A stretch of 64,000 bases of DNA from Planctomycetaceae bacterium (GCA_020638995.1 JACKHM010000003.1:1178001-1242000); one strand, 5' to 3'; counted from the stretch's first letter, positions 27,934 to 37,664 are shown. Notes: generated by a model from the sequence alone, not told the origin. Made by a program: numbers and translations.

Positions 27934-28899
27934 CTAGTCGAAAGACGGTCGGGGAAACCCTAGTTCCTTATCGACAATGTTTTTTAGCCGGTCGCCTCGC
28001 AGGTATCTTTCCAGATTCTCGCAGAAAAGATCGGTTGAATCGTCGACTCGCTTGGCTGACTGAGCTCCCACATGCGGGGTGATGATCACGTTGGACATTT
28101 CCCATAGCCTGCTGGTGGGTTCCAGCGGTTCGACTTCGGTCACATCCAGGCCCGCTGCCGACAGATGTCCCCGCCCAAGAGCATCGACCAATGCCGCCTC
28201 ATCGACCACAGGCCCGCGTGCGACATTGATCAACATCGCTCCGGGCTTCATCTTGGCGAGCGCGGCGGCATCGATCATGTGATAAGTCTGCGAATTCAAC
28301 GGCACGCACAGGATCGCAATATCAACTTGTGATAGCACTCGGTGCAACTCGTCAGCTGGCCCAACGGATTCCACATGCGGCGGCTTGTTATGGGGGAACA
28401 TATCTGTGGCGAGGATTCGCACGCGAAATGGTGACAACACCTCTGCAATTCTTCGACCGTTACCTCCAAGCCCAATAATAGCAATGGTTTTGCCGTGGAG
28501 GTCGCCCGTCGGGCGGCGCGTGAAGTCTTTTGACTGTTGTTGACGGAAGAAGGTTGGAAGTCCACGCAAAAGGCCCAAAAGTAAAGCCATCGTTTGCTCG
28601 GCGACTTGATCGGCGAACAGTCCGGACGCGCTCGTTACCAGGATGTCCGACGCAATGACTGGTGGAACCAAACAGTGGTCCATTCCAGCAGCTGAAGACT
28701 GAATCCAACGCAGGCGACCGGCCGCCACCACTGCGTCCCAAGGCACTGGGACCTTTGCATGACCACAGAATATATCCGCCGTGCCGAGCAGTTTCGCGAT
28801 TCGCTCCTGTCCGGCGTCGACAAGTTCGATGTTAGGCGAAACTGCCGCAATTTGGTTGCGGTGTCTTTGTTCAACCGGGTAGCAGAGGACAACTCTCAT
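27934..28899 (-). CDS. D-2-hydroxyacid dehydrogenase family protein
   Basis: A 321-residue NAD-dependent dehydrogenase. The nucleotide-binding loop is IIGLGGNGRRIAE near residues 140-152, followed by the acidic/aromatic strand ATDMFP. The catalytic set is present: Arg in NVARGPVVDE, Glu in TEVEPLEP and His in ITPHVGAQS near 290. Subgroup features (SSAAGMDHCL before the cofactor domain) match enzymes that reduce small 2-keto acids such as glyoxylate or hydroxypyruvate, but substrate cannot be told. It is divergent from the DoxX-like/oxidoreductase pair with about 210 bases between them. It is a paralogue of the dehydrogenase at 54.1-55.1 kb. Confidence 0.88.
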   Translation of the reverse strand: MRVVLCYPVEQRHRNQIAAVSPNIELVDAGQERIAKLLGTADIFCGHAKVPVPWDAVVAAGRLRWIQSSAAGMDHCLVPPVIASDILVTSASGLFADQVAEQTMALLLGLLRGLPTFFRQQQSKDFTRRPTGDLHGKTIAIIGLGGNGRRIAEVLSPFRVRILATDMFPHNKPPHVESVGPADELHRVLSQVDIAILCVPLNSQTYHMIDAAALAKMKPGAMLINVARGPVVDEAALVDALGRGHLSAAGLDVTEVEPLEPTSRLWEMSNVIITPHVGAQSAKRVDDSTDLFCENLERYLRGDRLKNIVDKELGFPRPSFD

Positions 28900-29096
28900 C
28901 TCGACGATCGTACCAACGGGCTTTCCTTCGGCCTATGGGGCGGGGTGCGACCGAGGAATTCCCGTTCAGCCGGTTGGCGTTTCCAGCGACTTTGACAATA
29001 ATAGGAAATTGGTAAAAGTGGGGTAACGCGAACAAGTTAGCGATTCATCGCTACAGTTTCACCTGGCCCTGATCCGTTACGTGTTGGTTTTAAGTT

Positions 29097-29102
29097 AGGA
29101 GA
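29097..29102 (+). promoter_or_regulatory. Ribosome-binding site for a CTG start
   Basis: AGGAGA lies seven bases before an in-frame CTG at 29110. No ATG or GTG is suitably placed, and the next candidate, TTG at 29155, would remove half of the first membrane helix. Confidence 0.5.
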
Positions 29103-29109
29103 CATCGCG

Positions 29110-30048
29110 CTGTCCGCTTCACCTCGTCAGCTCGGTACGGCTGCTCTCGTTGCGTTGATCGCTCTGCGCATCGGGATCGGCTTTCACTTCTTCACAGAAG
29201 GAGCCGACAAACTGCAGAACCCCAGCTGGTCATCCGCCGGCTTTCTTGGAAATGCCAAAGGGCGATTCGCCGATTCGTTTCACAACATGGTTTGGGATGC
29301 GGACGGATTGGCGCGGCTAGATCTTGACGAGACAAAGACCCGTTGGGAACACTTTCGCGAGCGAGTTGTTCGAGTCTACGGCTTTGACGAGTCTCAGGCG
29401 AAGAAGGCTGAGGAAATCTGGAATCGAAGGCTCAACCAGCTAGAGGCCCACTTTGACGAATACGCTCGTGATATCGAAGAGTATCGGCTTGGCCTCGCGC
29501 GGCGTGACGCTTATCGAACCCAGGATGACCGGACGCAAGTGGCGTCGTTGAGCGGCCAGCTCAATCGAATCGAAGGCGAGCTCACGACGAAGCGTTCGGA
29601 GCTGATCCGCCCTATCGATCTTATCTGGGAAGGATACGAGGGCGAGCTGAACGCCCTGGCAGTCGAAGGTCAACGACACCGCGGCCCGATCGCTCTGGAG
29701 CGGCCCGGTCGGCGAACGCTAGACTCACGCACGGTGGACAAGATCATTCCGTACTTCGACCTCACTCTCGGCCTGTTGCTGATGATCGGTTTGTTCACGC
29801 GAACGGCAGCGGTCGCAGCCGGTCTCTTTCTGTGCAGTGTCGTTGTATCGCAATGGCCGGGGACGCCGGGAGCCGTGCCTGTCTGGCCGCAATTGATCGA
29901 GGCTTTAGCATTATTCGTAATCGCCGCTACGGCGTCCGGTCGCGCCGCGGGAGTCGACTTCTTTGTCGGCCTCTGTCGTGCCTGGTGCTGCCATGGCAAG
30001 CAGTGCGCAGCGACCAACCGTGAAACAAGCACAACGCAAGGAACATAA
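29110..30048 (+). CDS. DoxX-like membrane protein with long inserted coiled region
   Basis: A protein of about 312 residues in the inner membrane. The first helix is ALVALIALRIGIGFHFFTEG. It is followed by about 150 mostly charged residues, predicted helical and coiled (RWEHFRERVVRVYG, then repeated Glu/Arg heptads), that are likely outside the membrane. Three or four further spans begin at ITPYFDLTLGLLLMIGLF-like sequence (IIPYFDLTLGLLLMIGLF) near residue 215, with the typical DoxX pattern. The start is taken at the CTG at 29110 because of the AGGAGA site; TTG at 29155 is the alternative. The stop is two bases before the ATG of the Tat oxidoreductase, so the two genes are translationally linked. 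DoxX relatives often accompany redox proteins, so this may anchor or supply the partner oxidoreductase. Confidence 0.75.
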   Translation: MSASPRQLGTAALVALIALRIGIGFHFFTEGADKLQNPSWSSAGFLGNAKGRFADSFHNMVWDADGLARLDLDETKTRWEHFRERVVRVYGFDESQAKKAEEIWNRRLNQLEAHFDEYARDIEEYRLGLARRDAYRTQDDRTQVASLSGQLNRIEGELTTKRSELIRPIDLIWEGYEGELNALAVEGQRHRGPIALERPGRRTLDSRTVDKIIPYFDLTLGLLLMIGLFTRTAAVAAGLFLCSVVVSQWPGTPGAVPVWPQLIEALALFVIAATASGRAAGVDFFVGLCRAWCCHGKQCAATNRETSTTQGT

Positions 30049-30050
30049 TC

Positions 30051-31898
30051 ATGAAGAGTATGACACCAGAAGAGAAAGCGACGGGGAAGTCGAATTACTA
30101 CGAGGCGGTCGGCGTCTCAAGACGCGACATCCTCAAGGGTGTCGTCGCGTCCGGTGCTGTCACGATGGGCGGACTTGGAGCGGCCTATTTTGGCTATGGC
30201 GACAAGATGGACAACCCGGTCCGCGTCGGCGTGATTGGAACCGGCGACGAAGGCGGTGTGTTGATCGGAGCTTTGAATCCCAACTATATCCAGGTGGTTG
30301 CCATCGCCGATATTCGCCCCTACAACGTCCACCGCGCTTTGCACGGCGACTGGGGTGGATCGGACCCCCAACGCACACACGACATTCGTACCGGCCTCAT
30401 GGAGAAGTACGGTTGGAGCACCGAAGACGAAGCACGCAAACATGTCAAAGTTTACGAAGACTATCACGACCTGCTGAAAAACGATGACGTCGAAGCCGTT
30501 ATCATCGCTTTGCCATTGTTCTTGCACGCGGTCGCCGCGATCGATGCCATGAAAGCAGGCAAGCATGTGCTGACCGAAAAGCTCATGGCGCACAGTGTCG
30601 CGCAGTGTAAGGTCATGTCCCGCGTCTCCGAAGAGCAAGGGCTCTACCTGACCACGGGCCATCAACGCCACTACAGCGTGCTCTATGACAACGCCGTTAA
30701 CTTGATTCAATGGGGAGTGCTCGGCCAGGTTCACCACATTCGGGCCCAATGGCACCGCGGCAACTTGCCGGGTCGTGACAGCTGGCAACCGCCGCTTCCT
30801 GGCGGTGAAGAAGTCGTCTCCGGCGGCAAGACAACGGTCGAAGACCGCATCTTGAAAGAGTTGCGATCCTATGAAGGACGTTTGAAGAACGAAACAGATC
30901 CAAAACAATACGACATTTGGCAGAAGAAAGTCGCCCAGTGGACAGCCTGGAATGAGGATCGCAAGGTTTCCGCCAAAGACTACGGTTACGAAGATCTAAC
31001 GCTCAGTAACGGCCGGCAACGCTCCGCGTTAGAGGAACTTTGTCGCTGGCGGCTCTGGGAGCGCACGGGGGGGGGGCTGATGGCAGAATTAGGCAGCCAT
31101 CAATTGGATGCCGCCAGTATCTTCGTGAGCGCATTGCACAATCGCGGCAAGGCACGCAAGGATCAGATCCACGTACATCCATTATCTGTGCATGCCGTCG
31201 GTGGTCGTCACATCTTCGCGTTGGACCGCGATGCCGACGATCACGTTTATTGCATGTTCGAGTTCCCCGGGCCGCACTACGACGCGACATTTGACGTCGG
31301 CTATAGCGACAAGGCCAGCAACCTCCCCGATCCGAAATCGGGCGTTCCCGGCTATGACCAAGACCCCAACAAGAAGATCGTAGTCACCTATTCATCAATC
31401 AACGGCAACGGCTTTGGCGGTTACGGCGAAGTTGTCTTAGGGTCCAAGGGAACGCTGGTTCTCCAAACCGAGCAGGAAGTCATGCTCTACCGCGATTCCG
31501 ACACCTCCTCCAAGGTCAGCGTGAAAAACAGCGCGGGTGGCCCCGTTCTGGATACGCAAGCCAGCGGTGCGCCCACGGCAGCCGCTTCGCTGGCCAAAGC
31601 TGCCGACTCCGGACCCGTCAGCCGTGGATACACGGAAGAGATGGAGCATTGGGCGTGGTTGATCCGTAATGCCGATCCACGCGACACCGACGTCGAGGCT
31701 CAACCGCGCTGCCGTCCTGAGGTAGCCATGGGCGACGGCATCATCGCGCTGACCTCGAACATCGCAATCAAGCGATCGTCACGCGGCGAGAGCGGCTATA
31801 TCGAGTTCAAGGACTCTTGGTTTGATATTCACAGCGACGAAACGCCAGACGGCAGCGACGTCAAATCCGAATACGAAAAGCTCGTGAATAAAGCTTAG
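30051..31898 (+). CDS. Tat-exported Gfo/Idh/MocA family oxidoreductase
   Basis: A 615-residue oxidoreductase with a twin-arginine signal (SRRDILKGVVASGAV, residues about 24-38) followed by the Rossmann fingerprint VGVIGTGDEGGV near 60. The catalytic region is KHVLTEKLMA, that is EK followed by Leu instead of Pro. Large insertions (HIRAQWHRGN to residue 330) distinguish the long planctomycete version of the family. The C-terminal part carries GEVVLGSKGTLVLQTEQEV and a substrate-side GDGIIALTSN. Tat export suggests the protein folds with its NAD(P) cofactor before crossing the membrane. It is the second gene of a pair with the DoxX-like gene. A run of ten G bases inside the gene (31067-31076) encodes part of TGGGLMAE and could cause frame slippage. 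Confidence 0.86.
   Translation: MKSMTPEEKATGKSNYYEAVGVSRRDILKGVVASGAVTMGGLGAAYFGYGDKMDNPVRVGVIGTGDEGGVLIGALNPNYIQVVAIADIRPYNVHRALHGDWGGSDPQRTHDIRTGLMEKYGWSTEDEARKHVKVYEDYHDLLKNDDVEAVIIALPLFLHAVAAIDAMKAGKHVLTEKLMAHSVAQCKVMSRVSEEQGLYLTTGHQRHYSVLYDNAVNLIQWGVLGQVHHIRAQWHRGNLPGRDSWQPPLPGGEEVVSGGKTTVEDRILKELRSYEGRLKNETDPKQYDIWQKKVAQWTAWNEDRKVSAKDYGYEDLTLSNGRQRSALEELCRWRLWERTGGGLMAELGSHQLDAASIFVSALHNRGKARKDQIHVHPLSVHAVGGRHIFALDRDADDHVYCMFEFPGPHYDATFDVGYSDKASNLPDPKSGVPGYDQDPNKKIVVTYSSINGNGFGGYGEVVLGSKGTLVLQTEQEVMLYRDSDTSSKVSVKNSAGGPVLDTQASGAPTAAASLAKAADSGPVSRGYTEEMEHWAWLIRNADPRDTDVEAQPRCRPEVAMGDGIIALTSNIAIKRSSRGESGYIEFKDSWFDIHSDETPDGSDVKSEYEKLVNKA
31067..31076 (+). repeat. G10 homopolymer inside the oxidoreductase gene
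   Basis: Ten consecutive G bases read ACG GGG GGG GGG. Homopolymers of this length are prone to slippage during replication and sequencing. Confidence 0.8.
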
Positions 31899-31968
31899 TG
31901 CTTACGTTCTCAAACAAAAGACTATTCACAGCAGACAACACTTTGGATTCATGATCGCTGACTTGTGA

Positions 31969-34236
31969 TCACACCAGTCCCCATTTTTTTCGCAGGGCCC
32001 ATTCGATCGTCAGACAAGTAACCACGGCCAGCACGAACAACCACGCGTCGAAAGCGGTGTCCCCCAACCGCCACTTCACCTGAACTTCGACTTCCAAATC
32101 TTTGCCGCGTTCTTTCAATTGCGTCAGCAATCCCGCAAGTTGTTCCGGAGCGAGCGGCTTTCCTCCTGCCTCTTTGGTCAGGTTTGCAAGCGTGGCCATT
32201 TGTTCGTGCCCAGCCGCGACCGTGCTAAGTTCGACATCGCGATCAAGAACTTGGAAATTCGCGCGGGCGGTTCCAAGTTTTGTCCCTTGACGCGCGACGC
32301 TCAATTCGACCAAGTAATCGCCGGGTTCTTTTACTTCATCAATCGCACCAGACATGACGTCAGCGTCCTGCGATAGTCGCAGCGTCTCACGCGTGCCGTC
32401 TTCGGAAACCAGCTCCGCCAGAAACGTCGCATCGTGAATAATCTCACCGGCGGCGGATGTTGCGCCAGCGGTGAAAGTCACGCGCGCCCCCGGGTTGAAA
32501 CGGCGTTGGGCCAGCTTAATCCAGACATCGTTCTGTTCGAGATCGTCGCGACGCGCGAGCCACAATATCGCTTGCCGCCAGAATCGGCGATGCTCCGCCT
32601 GCCGCCCTTGCTGCCACCAGCGAATCGTGCTGTTACCGGCAAATGCCAATACGCGTCCGTTGCCATACTCTCCAGATACCAGTAGTGGTTCACCCGTCGA
32701 CGCTTCCAACAGCACCCGCGAACGCGGCTTCAAATCTGTGAACTTGTTTGCGCCGTCCAGCGGCGGCAGCGATCTCCAAATGCTCTCATTGTCAACGCCA
32801 GGGGCGAGTGTCGTCACGGGATGTGGTTGTGTGGGAACCATCGTCAGTTTGCCCCAGAGGTGCAAATCTTTGCTAATCGGTTTGTCGATCCCGACGTCTT
32901 GCCGCTCGAAGCGGCCCAATTCAATTGGCAAGACATCCGCCAGCGGTGTGTCGCGATAGCCGCCTGGGCCAAAACTGTTGAATCCGCCGAGCATCATCAG
33001 CCCCTTGCCTCGCTCTGTCAGCTTTGCAATGCCTTGCAGATTCATTTCGCCGAGTGCCGATGAATCGACATTCTCGATCAGCAACACGTCGAGGTTGGCG
33101 AAATTCAACTCGTCGCCTAAATCAATCGGCCAGCGTTCGCGGTTTTTGGGGTCGACATAGATATCATCGAGCTGAATGTCCGGTGACATATTGATCGAAC
33201 GTCGCAAGAGTCGTTGTTCTCCCAGCAAATCGCCGTACAGATACAAGACTTTCAGCCCCCCCTCCAACACGGTCACAAACGCACTTAGCTCGTTGTTCCG
33301 CGTCACGCGTTCGCCCGGTTGTTCAGCGGTTCGCAATGTGAGCTGATACGGTCCGGGAACCTGCGGCGTAAAACTCATTTCGACGGGCAACAGCTGATTG
33401 TCGTCGCGTGCGGTGACCTCGACCGTGGCAACCAACTGTTTCTCGCCATTTGGGTATTCCGCGATCAGTTCGACGGGAATGGTTTGGTTCAAGTATCCGC
33501 GAACTCGCAACGCGCCCTTCACCATGAGTTCGTTCTTTACAAAGACCGTATACTGCTCTGGTAGATTCTCGATTGATACATCGCGAGCTTGAGCGACATC
33601 GCCCGTCGGCCCAAAAACGATGGTGTAGAGCGGATACTCGAGCCGCGCCAGCTCGCGGCCCGCTTCCGGCATTTCGACCTGCGGCGAAAATGCTGTCTGA
33701 GCACCGTCGCCGAGCAATATCGCTCCCATCAAACGCTTCCCAAGTTCACGCTGGACAGCTTCGTGTAATGTTGTACCGATATCCGTCAGATCTCCGCTCG
33801 CCCCGGCAGGTAAGTCAATTCGCCCCGACTCCAAGGTTAGTGGATGAAGCTGGTCGTCGTAGCTGTACACGCGAAGGTCAAAGTCTTCGGCAAGGTCCGA
33901 CAACTGATCCTGTACCTTCAACAGCGTGTCTCGTTGCAACTCCCATCGAGTTTTTCCTTCAACCGTACTTGGAAGCGTCATGCTGCGGCTTTGATCCAGC
34001 ATCAGCATCAGTACCGCTGACTGGCGTTCCGTAGACGTGTAGACTCGCATCGGACGAAGCATCGCCACGAGCAACAACAACATCACAGCCAACCGAACGG
34101 CAATTAAAGCACCGCGTCGCAGCCGCGTCGCACGACCGAATGTCGGACCGATCAGCAGTAGCACGGTCATTCCCACCATCAGCGCAGCAACGGCACCGTA
34201 GCTGTTGAAGATCGGACTCAAACTCCACTCAATCAT
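31969..34236 (-). CDS. VWA-domain membrane protein with glutamine-amidotransferase-like part
   Basis: A 755-residue protein. Two N-terminal membrane spans (VAALMVGMTVLLLIGPTF and LIAVRLAVMLLLLVAML) precede a von Willebrand A domain with an intact MIDAS start, LDQSRSM near residue 80, and a later GDGAQ region. A middle beta-rich part is followed by a GATase1-like alpha/beta domain (VLYLYGDLLGEQRLLRRS, LMMLGGFNSFGPGGY). A last membrane span lies at the C-terminus (FDAWLFVLAVVTCLTIEWAL). Its ATG overlaps the stop of the upstream BatA-type gene by four bases, so the two are translationally coupled. It belongs to the MoxR-linked cluster. Such clusters are thought to act in envelope protein maturation or stress tolerance; the exact task here is unknown. 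Confidence 0.8.
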   Translation of the reverse strand: MIEWSLSPIFNSYGAVAALMVGMTVLLLIGPTFGRATRLRRGALIAVRLAVMLLLLVAMLRPMRVYTSTERQSAVLMLMLDQSRSMTLPSTVEGKTRWELQRDTLLKVQDQLSDLAEDFDLRVYSYDDQLHPLTLESGRIDLPAGASGDLTDIGTTLHEAVQRELGKRLMGAILLGDGAQTAFSPQVEMPEAGRELARLEYPLYTIVFGPTGDVAQARDVSIENLPEQYTVFVKNELMVKGALRVRGYLNQTIPVELIAEYPNGEKQLVATVEVTARDDNQLLPVEMSFTPQVPGPYQLTLRTAEQPGERVTRNNELSAFVTVLEGGLKVLYLYGDLLGEQRLLRRSINMSPDIQLDDIYVDPKNRERWPIDLGDELNFANLDVLLIENVDSSALGEMNLQGIAKLTERGKGLMMLGGFNSFGPGGYRDTPLADVLPIELGRFERQDVGIDKPISKDLHLWGKLTMVPTQPHPVTTLAPGVDNESIWRSLPPLDGANKFTDLKPRSRVLLEASTGEPLLVSGEYGNGRVLAFAGNSTIRWWQQGRQAEHRRFWRQAILWLARRDDLEQNDVWIKLAQRRFNPGARVTFTAGATSAAGEIIHDATFLAELVSEDGTRETLRLSQDADVMSGAIDEVKEPGDYLVELSVARQGTKLGTARANFQVLDRDVELSTVAAGHEQMATLANLTKEAGGKPLAPEQLAGLLTQLKERGKDLEVEVQVKWRLGDTAFDAWLFVLAVVTCLTIEWALRKKWGLV

Positions 34237-36590
34237 TCCGGCTTCCGATAGAAACGGTTTGCCATCAAATGTTCGATGCCCAGGACGACGACCAGAAGTA
34301 CGAGCAGATGCGAGTAGAACTCGCGACCGACTCGCGCTTCACCGACTTCCAATGCAATCTCATCCTTGTCTCGTGCCAACTGGTATCGTCCCTTGCCAAT
34401 TTTGGCATCAAGCTCATCAATGGAGACTCGCGTGAGATCAGTCGCCTCGGGGGGCAAGTTGACGGAGAAACCTCGCACCACCGGACCATCCTTGACACCT
34501 TTCAATCGGTAAACGCCCGGATGCTCGGTAAACCTGACGACGACCTCCCCGTCTTGGGCACGTGCTTCTTGCGGTTGTTCCGAAGGTGAAAACAGTTGGT
34601 ATCGCTCGGGATTCATGCGTGAGTCGTTGGGCAAAGCCCCCGGCTCGCCGGCAACGTAGTTCAATCGTACGCCGGAACTGTCCGTCAGATGCAGCATCAA
34701 CTCGTTCACCAAAACTACGTAAGGCCAAGCCTCGTCGCTCGTCGGCAGCTCGTTCCAAGCCGAATGGTCAACGGGGCGTATGGGATCAGATACGGGCGTC
34801 GTCATCGTGACCACGCGTCCGCGGTCCACCGAGCGTTCGACGACCGCGGGCTTGCCATTCGAATAGGCTAGGATCGTATCCGCATCTTTGTGGATCGGAT
34901 CGAGCACCCAGTGCTTGAATACGGGAGACGCGGACCAGGGCACGCTGGTTGATCGTTCGCGAAAGGGAGCCATCACCGGGTGGTCATATCTCTCCGGAGC
35001 AAGGAACAAACTTCGGTCGGGCGATCGCCATACGCGGGCCAACCGTCCGCCGAGTAATTGCTGTGCGGCCGGTTCGTTGAACGAGGCGGTCGCCTGGGCA
35101 TTGTGACCAAGAAAGACAGCGACCCCGCCCCCCGATCGTACATATTTGGCCAATTGCTCCCAGGTGACCGATGGAATCGGATCAGGATCGAGTAAGCAAA
35201 CACCTGTGAAGCTATCCAGGTCTCGATTCGCAAGACTTGATTGAGGCACGACCGTACAGGCAAAGCGCGCTTGTCCTGTTTGTTCAAACTCAAACGGCGC
35301 GATCGCTTCAGTAAACAGCGAAGTTGCAGCGTTGCTGGACGCAACCACCAACATCGGCCAAGCGTCTTTCACTTCGATCGTAAAGTGTCGCAAGTTGTCG
35401 GCGTCGAGGCCGTCGTCCCCCAGCAGTTGAACGACTCCGTGATGGACTCCGGGCTCTAAACCTCGTACGCGAAATTCAACAAATTGCGACTCTCCTGCGG
35501 CGACAGTGATTTCCTGTCTCCCTCTCGGTCGGGCTTCGGGCAGCTTCGTCTCGCCGTTAATCACCACAGGCAAAGTTGGATCGAAATCCTCGATCAGCAA
35601 CTGTACGACCTCATTTCCCGCTACTCCGAGACTCTGCACGCGCGTACTCACTCGCAGTTCGCTACTCTTTGCCAGCGTTTCCGTCGACAAGTCCAGCGGC
35701 CCCAACCCAACATTGACAGGAGCGACGACGCCGACGTCGATGACGTAGACCAATACGTCGTCATGTTCTTGAAGCAATTTCGACAACGCCCCAGCGCGAT
35801 CCTGCCAAGCACTATCGACGAGATCTGTGAACAGATAGATTTCCTTGCGTGTCTTTTCGCTACCAACAACAAGTTCTAGGGCGCGAGCGGCAACGCCAGA
35901 AAGGGGTTCGCTGACTTCTGTTGTTCGGAGTCTGTCGATGGCCTTTCGGGCTGATGCCAGATCAACGGCGAACATGGCTGGCGATCGCCTCGAATCGAGG
36001 ACGGCAACTTCGCTGTCCGCCGGCAACTGGCTGATCAACCAATTGCCCATCGATTGAGCGACTTCAGTGCGGCTCTCGTTTTGATAGCGATATTCCATGT
36101 GCGGCGATGTGTCGAAGATCAACGCCGCTGCGATCGGTGCTTGCTCGTCACCTAGTAACACGGTCGAGCCTCGGTTAAGCAGGCCAACGATCATCACAGC
36201 AAATGCAATGACCGACGCGAGCGTGACGCCCGCCAGTGCCCCAACCAATACCTTGCCCTTCCGTTGAATCATCGAGACCGCAGTCACGCCTCCAGCGAGA
36301 ACTACTCCGACTCCGATCACAAGCATCAACATCCATTGGCCAGCCGCATTCGACAGCACGCTCGGTCGCGCGAACGCTAATGCGAGTAGAACGATTGCGG
36401 CGCACCGCATTGCCAGCAACAACCAATGTTTCAACTGCAATTTCCGCCGATTCGTCTCACGTCGCTGGCGAAGAAACTGCATCGCGGGAAAGGTCAGCCT
36501 TTTCGGTTGCTGACGCATGACCAGGTGCAGGGCGATGGGGATCGCAGTGAGTAGTCCTCCGAGAAGTAGTGAGACGTTAAGGAAAGCCAT
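34233..36590 (-). CDS. BatA-domain / VWA-type membrane protein
   Basis: A 785-residue protein beginning with the BatA N-terminal motif: a span (NVSLLLGGLLTAIPIALHLV) then RLTFPAMQFLRQ and a second span (LLLAMRCAAIVLLALAFARP). Two more spans near 90-140 are followed by a VWA-like domain in which the MIDAS reads FDTSPHM, so one of the usual Ser residues is missing and metal binding may be weak. A GATase1-like stretch follows (LLDPDPIPSVTWEQLAKYVR, GGGVAVFLGHN) and a last span lies near the end (YSHLLVLLVVVLGIEHLM). It is third in the cluster moxR, DUF58, BatA, VWA, and overlaps the next gene by four bases. The plan parallels the product of that next gene, suggesting an old duplication. Confidence 0.8.
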   Translation of the reverse strand: MAFLNVSLLLGGLLTAIPIALHLVMRQQPKRLTFPAMQFLRQRRETNRRKLQLKHWLLLAMRCAAIVLLALAFARPSVLSNAAGQWMLMLVIGVGVVLAGGVTAVSMIQRKGKVLVGALAGVTLASVIAFAVMIVGLLNRGSTVLLGDEQAPIAAALIFDTSPHMEYRYQNESRTEVAQSMGNWLISQLPADSEVAVLDSRRSPAMFAVDLASARKAIDRLRTTEVSEPLSGVAARALELVVGSEKTRKEIYLFTDLVDSAWQDRAGALSKLLQEHDDVLVYVIDVGVVAPVNVGLGPLDLSTETLAKSSELRVSTRVQSLGVAGNEVVQLLIEDFDPTLPVVINGETKLPEARPRGRQEITVAAGESQFVEFRVRGLEPGVHHGVVQLLGDDGLDADNLRHFTIEVKDAWPMLVVASSNAATSLFTEAIAPFEFEQTGQARFACTVVPQSSLANRDLDSFTGVCLLDPDPIPSVTWEQLAKYVRSGGGVAVFLGHNAQATASFNEPAAQQLLGGRLARVWRSPDRSLFLAPERYDHPVMAPFRERSTSVPWSASPVFKHWVLDPIHKDADTILAYSNGKPAVVERSVDRGRVVTMTTPVSDPIRPVDHSAWNELPTSDEAWPYVVLVNELMLHLTDSSGVRLNYVAGEPGALPNDSRMNPERYQLFSPSEQPQEARAQDGEVVVRFTEHPGVYRLKGVKDGPVVRGFSVNLPPEATDLTRVSIDELDAKIGKGRYQLARDKDEIALEVGEARVGREFYSHLLVLLVVVLGIEHLMANRFYRKPE

Positions 36591-36610
36591 ATTAAGTCAG
36601 CGGGCGGAAG

Positions 36611-36627
36611 TCAGATTTCAAATGTCT
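36611..36627. repeat. Imperfect AGATTTCAAAT-type palindrome
   Basis: TCAGATTTCAAATGTCT lies between the BatA-type and DUF58 genes. It shares AGATTTCAAAT with the longer palindromic stretch between DUF58 and moxR. Confidence 0.45.
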
Positions 36628-36758
36628 CAAGTCAGGGATTAGAGATGTGACAGGGTCCGAAGCCTCTTTCGTCCGAAGAAGTTCAATTAGTTCAAAATCG
36701 TCTGCGTGAAAAAGAGACTCCCGCCTCCTAACCATCGGAACCTACTTTTTTCGCCACA

Positions 36759-37655
36759 TCACATCCTCCCTCGTCGGCTGATGAGATACTCGAGTAACGC
36801 CTTGTCGAACTGCATGCTTGTATCGAGCGCAACGTAATCAATTCCTACCTTTGAGCACTCTTTGCGATATACGGTTCGAAGCGATTCGAGTTCAGCGAGA
36901 TAGTCGTCCCGGTAGCTGGTCGCATCCACTTGCAATCGATCTTCCGACTCCAGATCTTCAAACTCGACGAGTCCATCGAACGGGAAATGAACTTCCGCTT
37001 CATCCAAGACATGAAAGAGAATCACATCGTGGCCCCCATGCCGCAGTTGCCGTAGCGATCGCAGGACGGGATCGGGATCTTCGAGCAGATCCGAAAAGAC
37101 CATGACCAGACTTCGATGTCGAAGCATTGCCGCGATCTGTGCCACGCTCTTCGCAATATCCGTTGTGCCCCGCGGTTTCAATCGGGAAAGGTGCGAGAGC
37201 AGATTGCCCAGCTGGGTTCGCTTCGACTTGGGCGGTAAGCAGTCGCGGATCTGCTCGTCAAAGGTGATGAGACCGACCGGATCTTGCTGGTAAATCATCA
37301 AATAGCACAGCGAAGCGGCAAGGCAGATCGAGTAGTCGAACTTGGACAAGTCTTGGCGATAGGTGTAGCCCATCGACTGACTAAGGTCCATCGCCAAATA
37401 GCCGGTGATATTTGTTTCCGCCTCAAATTTTTTGACGTAGTATTTGTCCGTTTTGGCGTAAACCAGCCAGTCGATATCTTTGGGATCGTCTCCTGCGGTG
37501 TACCGGCGGTGTTCGCTAAACTCGACGGAGAACCCATGAAACGGGCTGGCATGCAAGCCCTGCAGAAAGCCCTTCACCACGAATTGCGCGCGCAGATCAA
37601 GCCGTTTGATTTGGTTGATGACTTCGGGCTTCAGGTATTTTTCGACGGTTGGCAT
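36759..37655 (-). CDS. DUF58 / VWA-like protein
   Basis: A 298-residue cytosolic protein. The N-terminal half has the DUF58 signature: GLHASPFHGFSVEFSEHRRY, then YTAGDDPKDIDWLVYAKTDKYYVKKFE, trimmed here to its parts at residues 34-80. A VWA-like fold follows, with a MIDAS-like start at MDLSQSMGY near residue 90 and FSDLLEDPD near 188. It is the usual partner of MoxR AAA ATPases, and its gene follows moxR with a 59-base gap. The role is presumed to be as a target or adaptor for the MoxR chaperone. The gap on either side of this gene holds AGATTTC/GAAATCT palindromes. Confidence 0.9.
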   Translation of the reverse strand: MPTVEKYLKPEVINQIKRLDLRAQFVVKGFLQGLHASPFHGFSVEFSEHRRYTAGDDPKDIDWLVYAKTDKYYVKKFEAETNITGYLAMDLSQSMGYTYRQDLSKFDYSICLAASLCYLMIYQQDPVGLITFDEQIRDCLPPKSKRTQLGNLLSHLSRLKPRGTTDIAKSVAQIAAMLRHRSLVMVFSDLLEDPDPVLRSLRQLRHGGHDVILFHVLDEAEVHFPFDGLVEFEDLESEDRLQVDATSYRDDYLAELESLRTVYRKECSKVGIDYVALDTSMQFDKALLEYLISRRGRM

Positions 37656-37664
37656 GGGCGGATC

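Noticed and set aside
30117..30908. 263-codon open frame antisense to the Tat oxidoreductase
   Set aside because: A shadow of the family-typical gene on the plus strand; no motif or ribosome-binding site.
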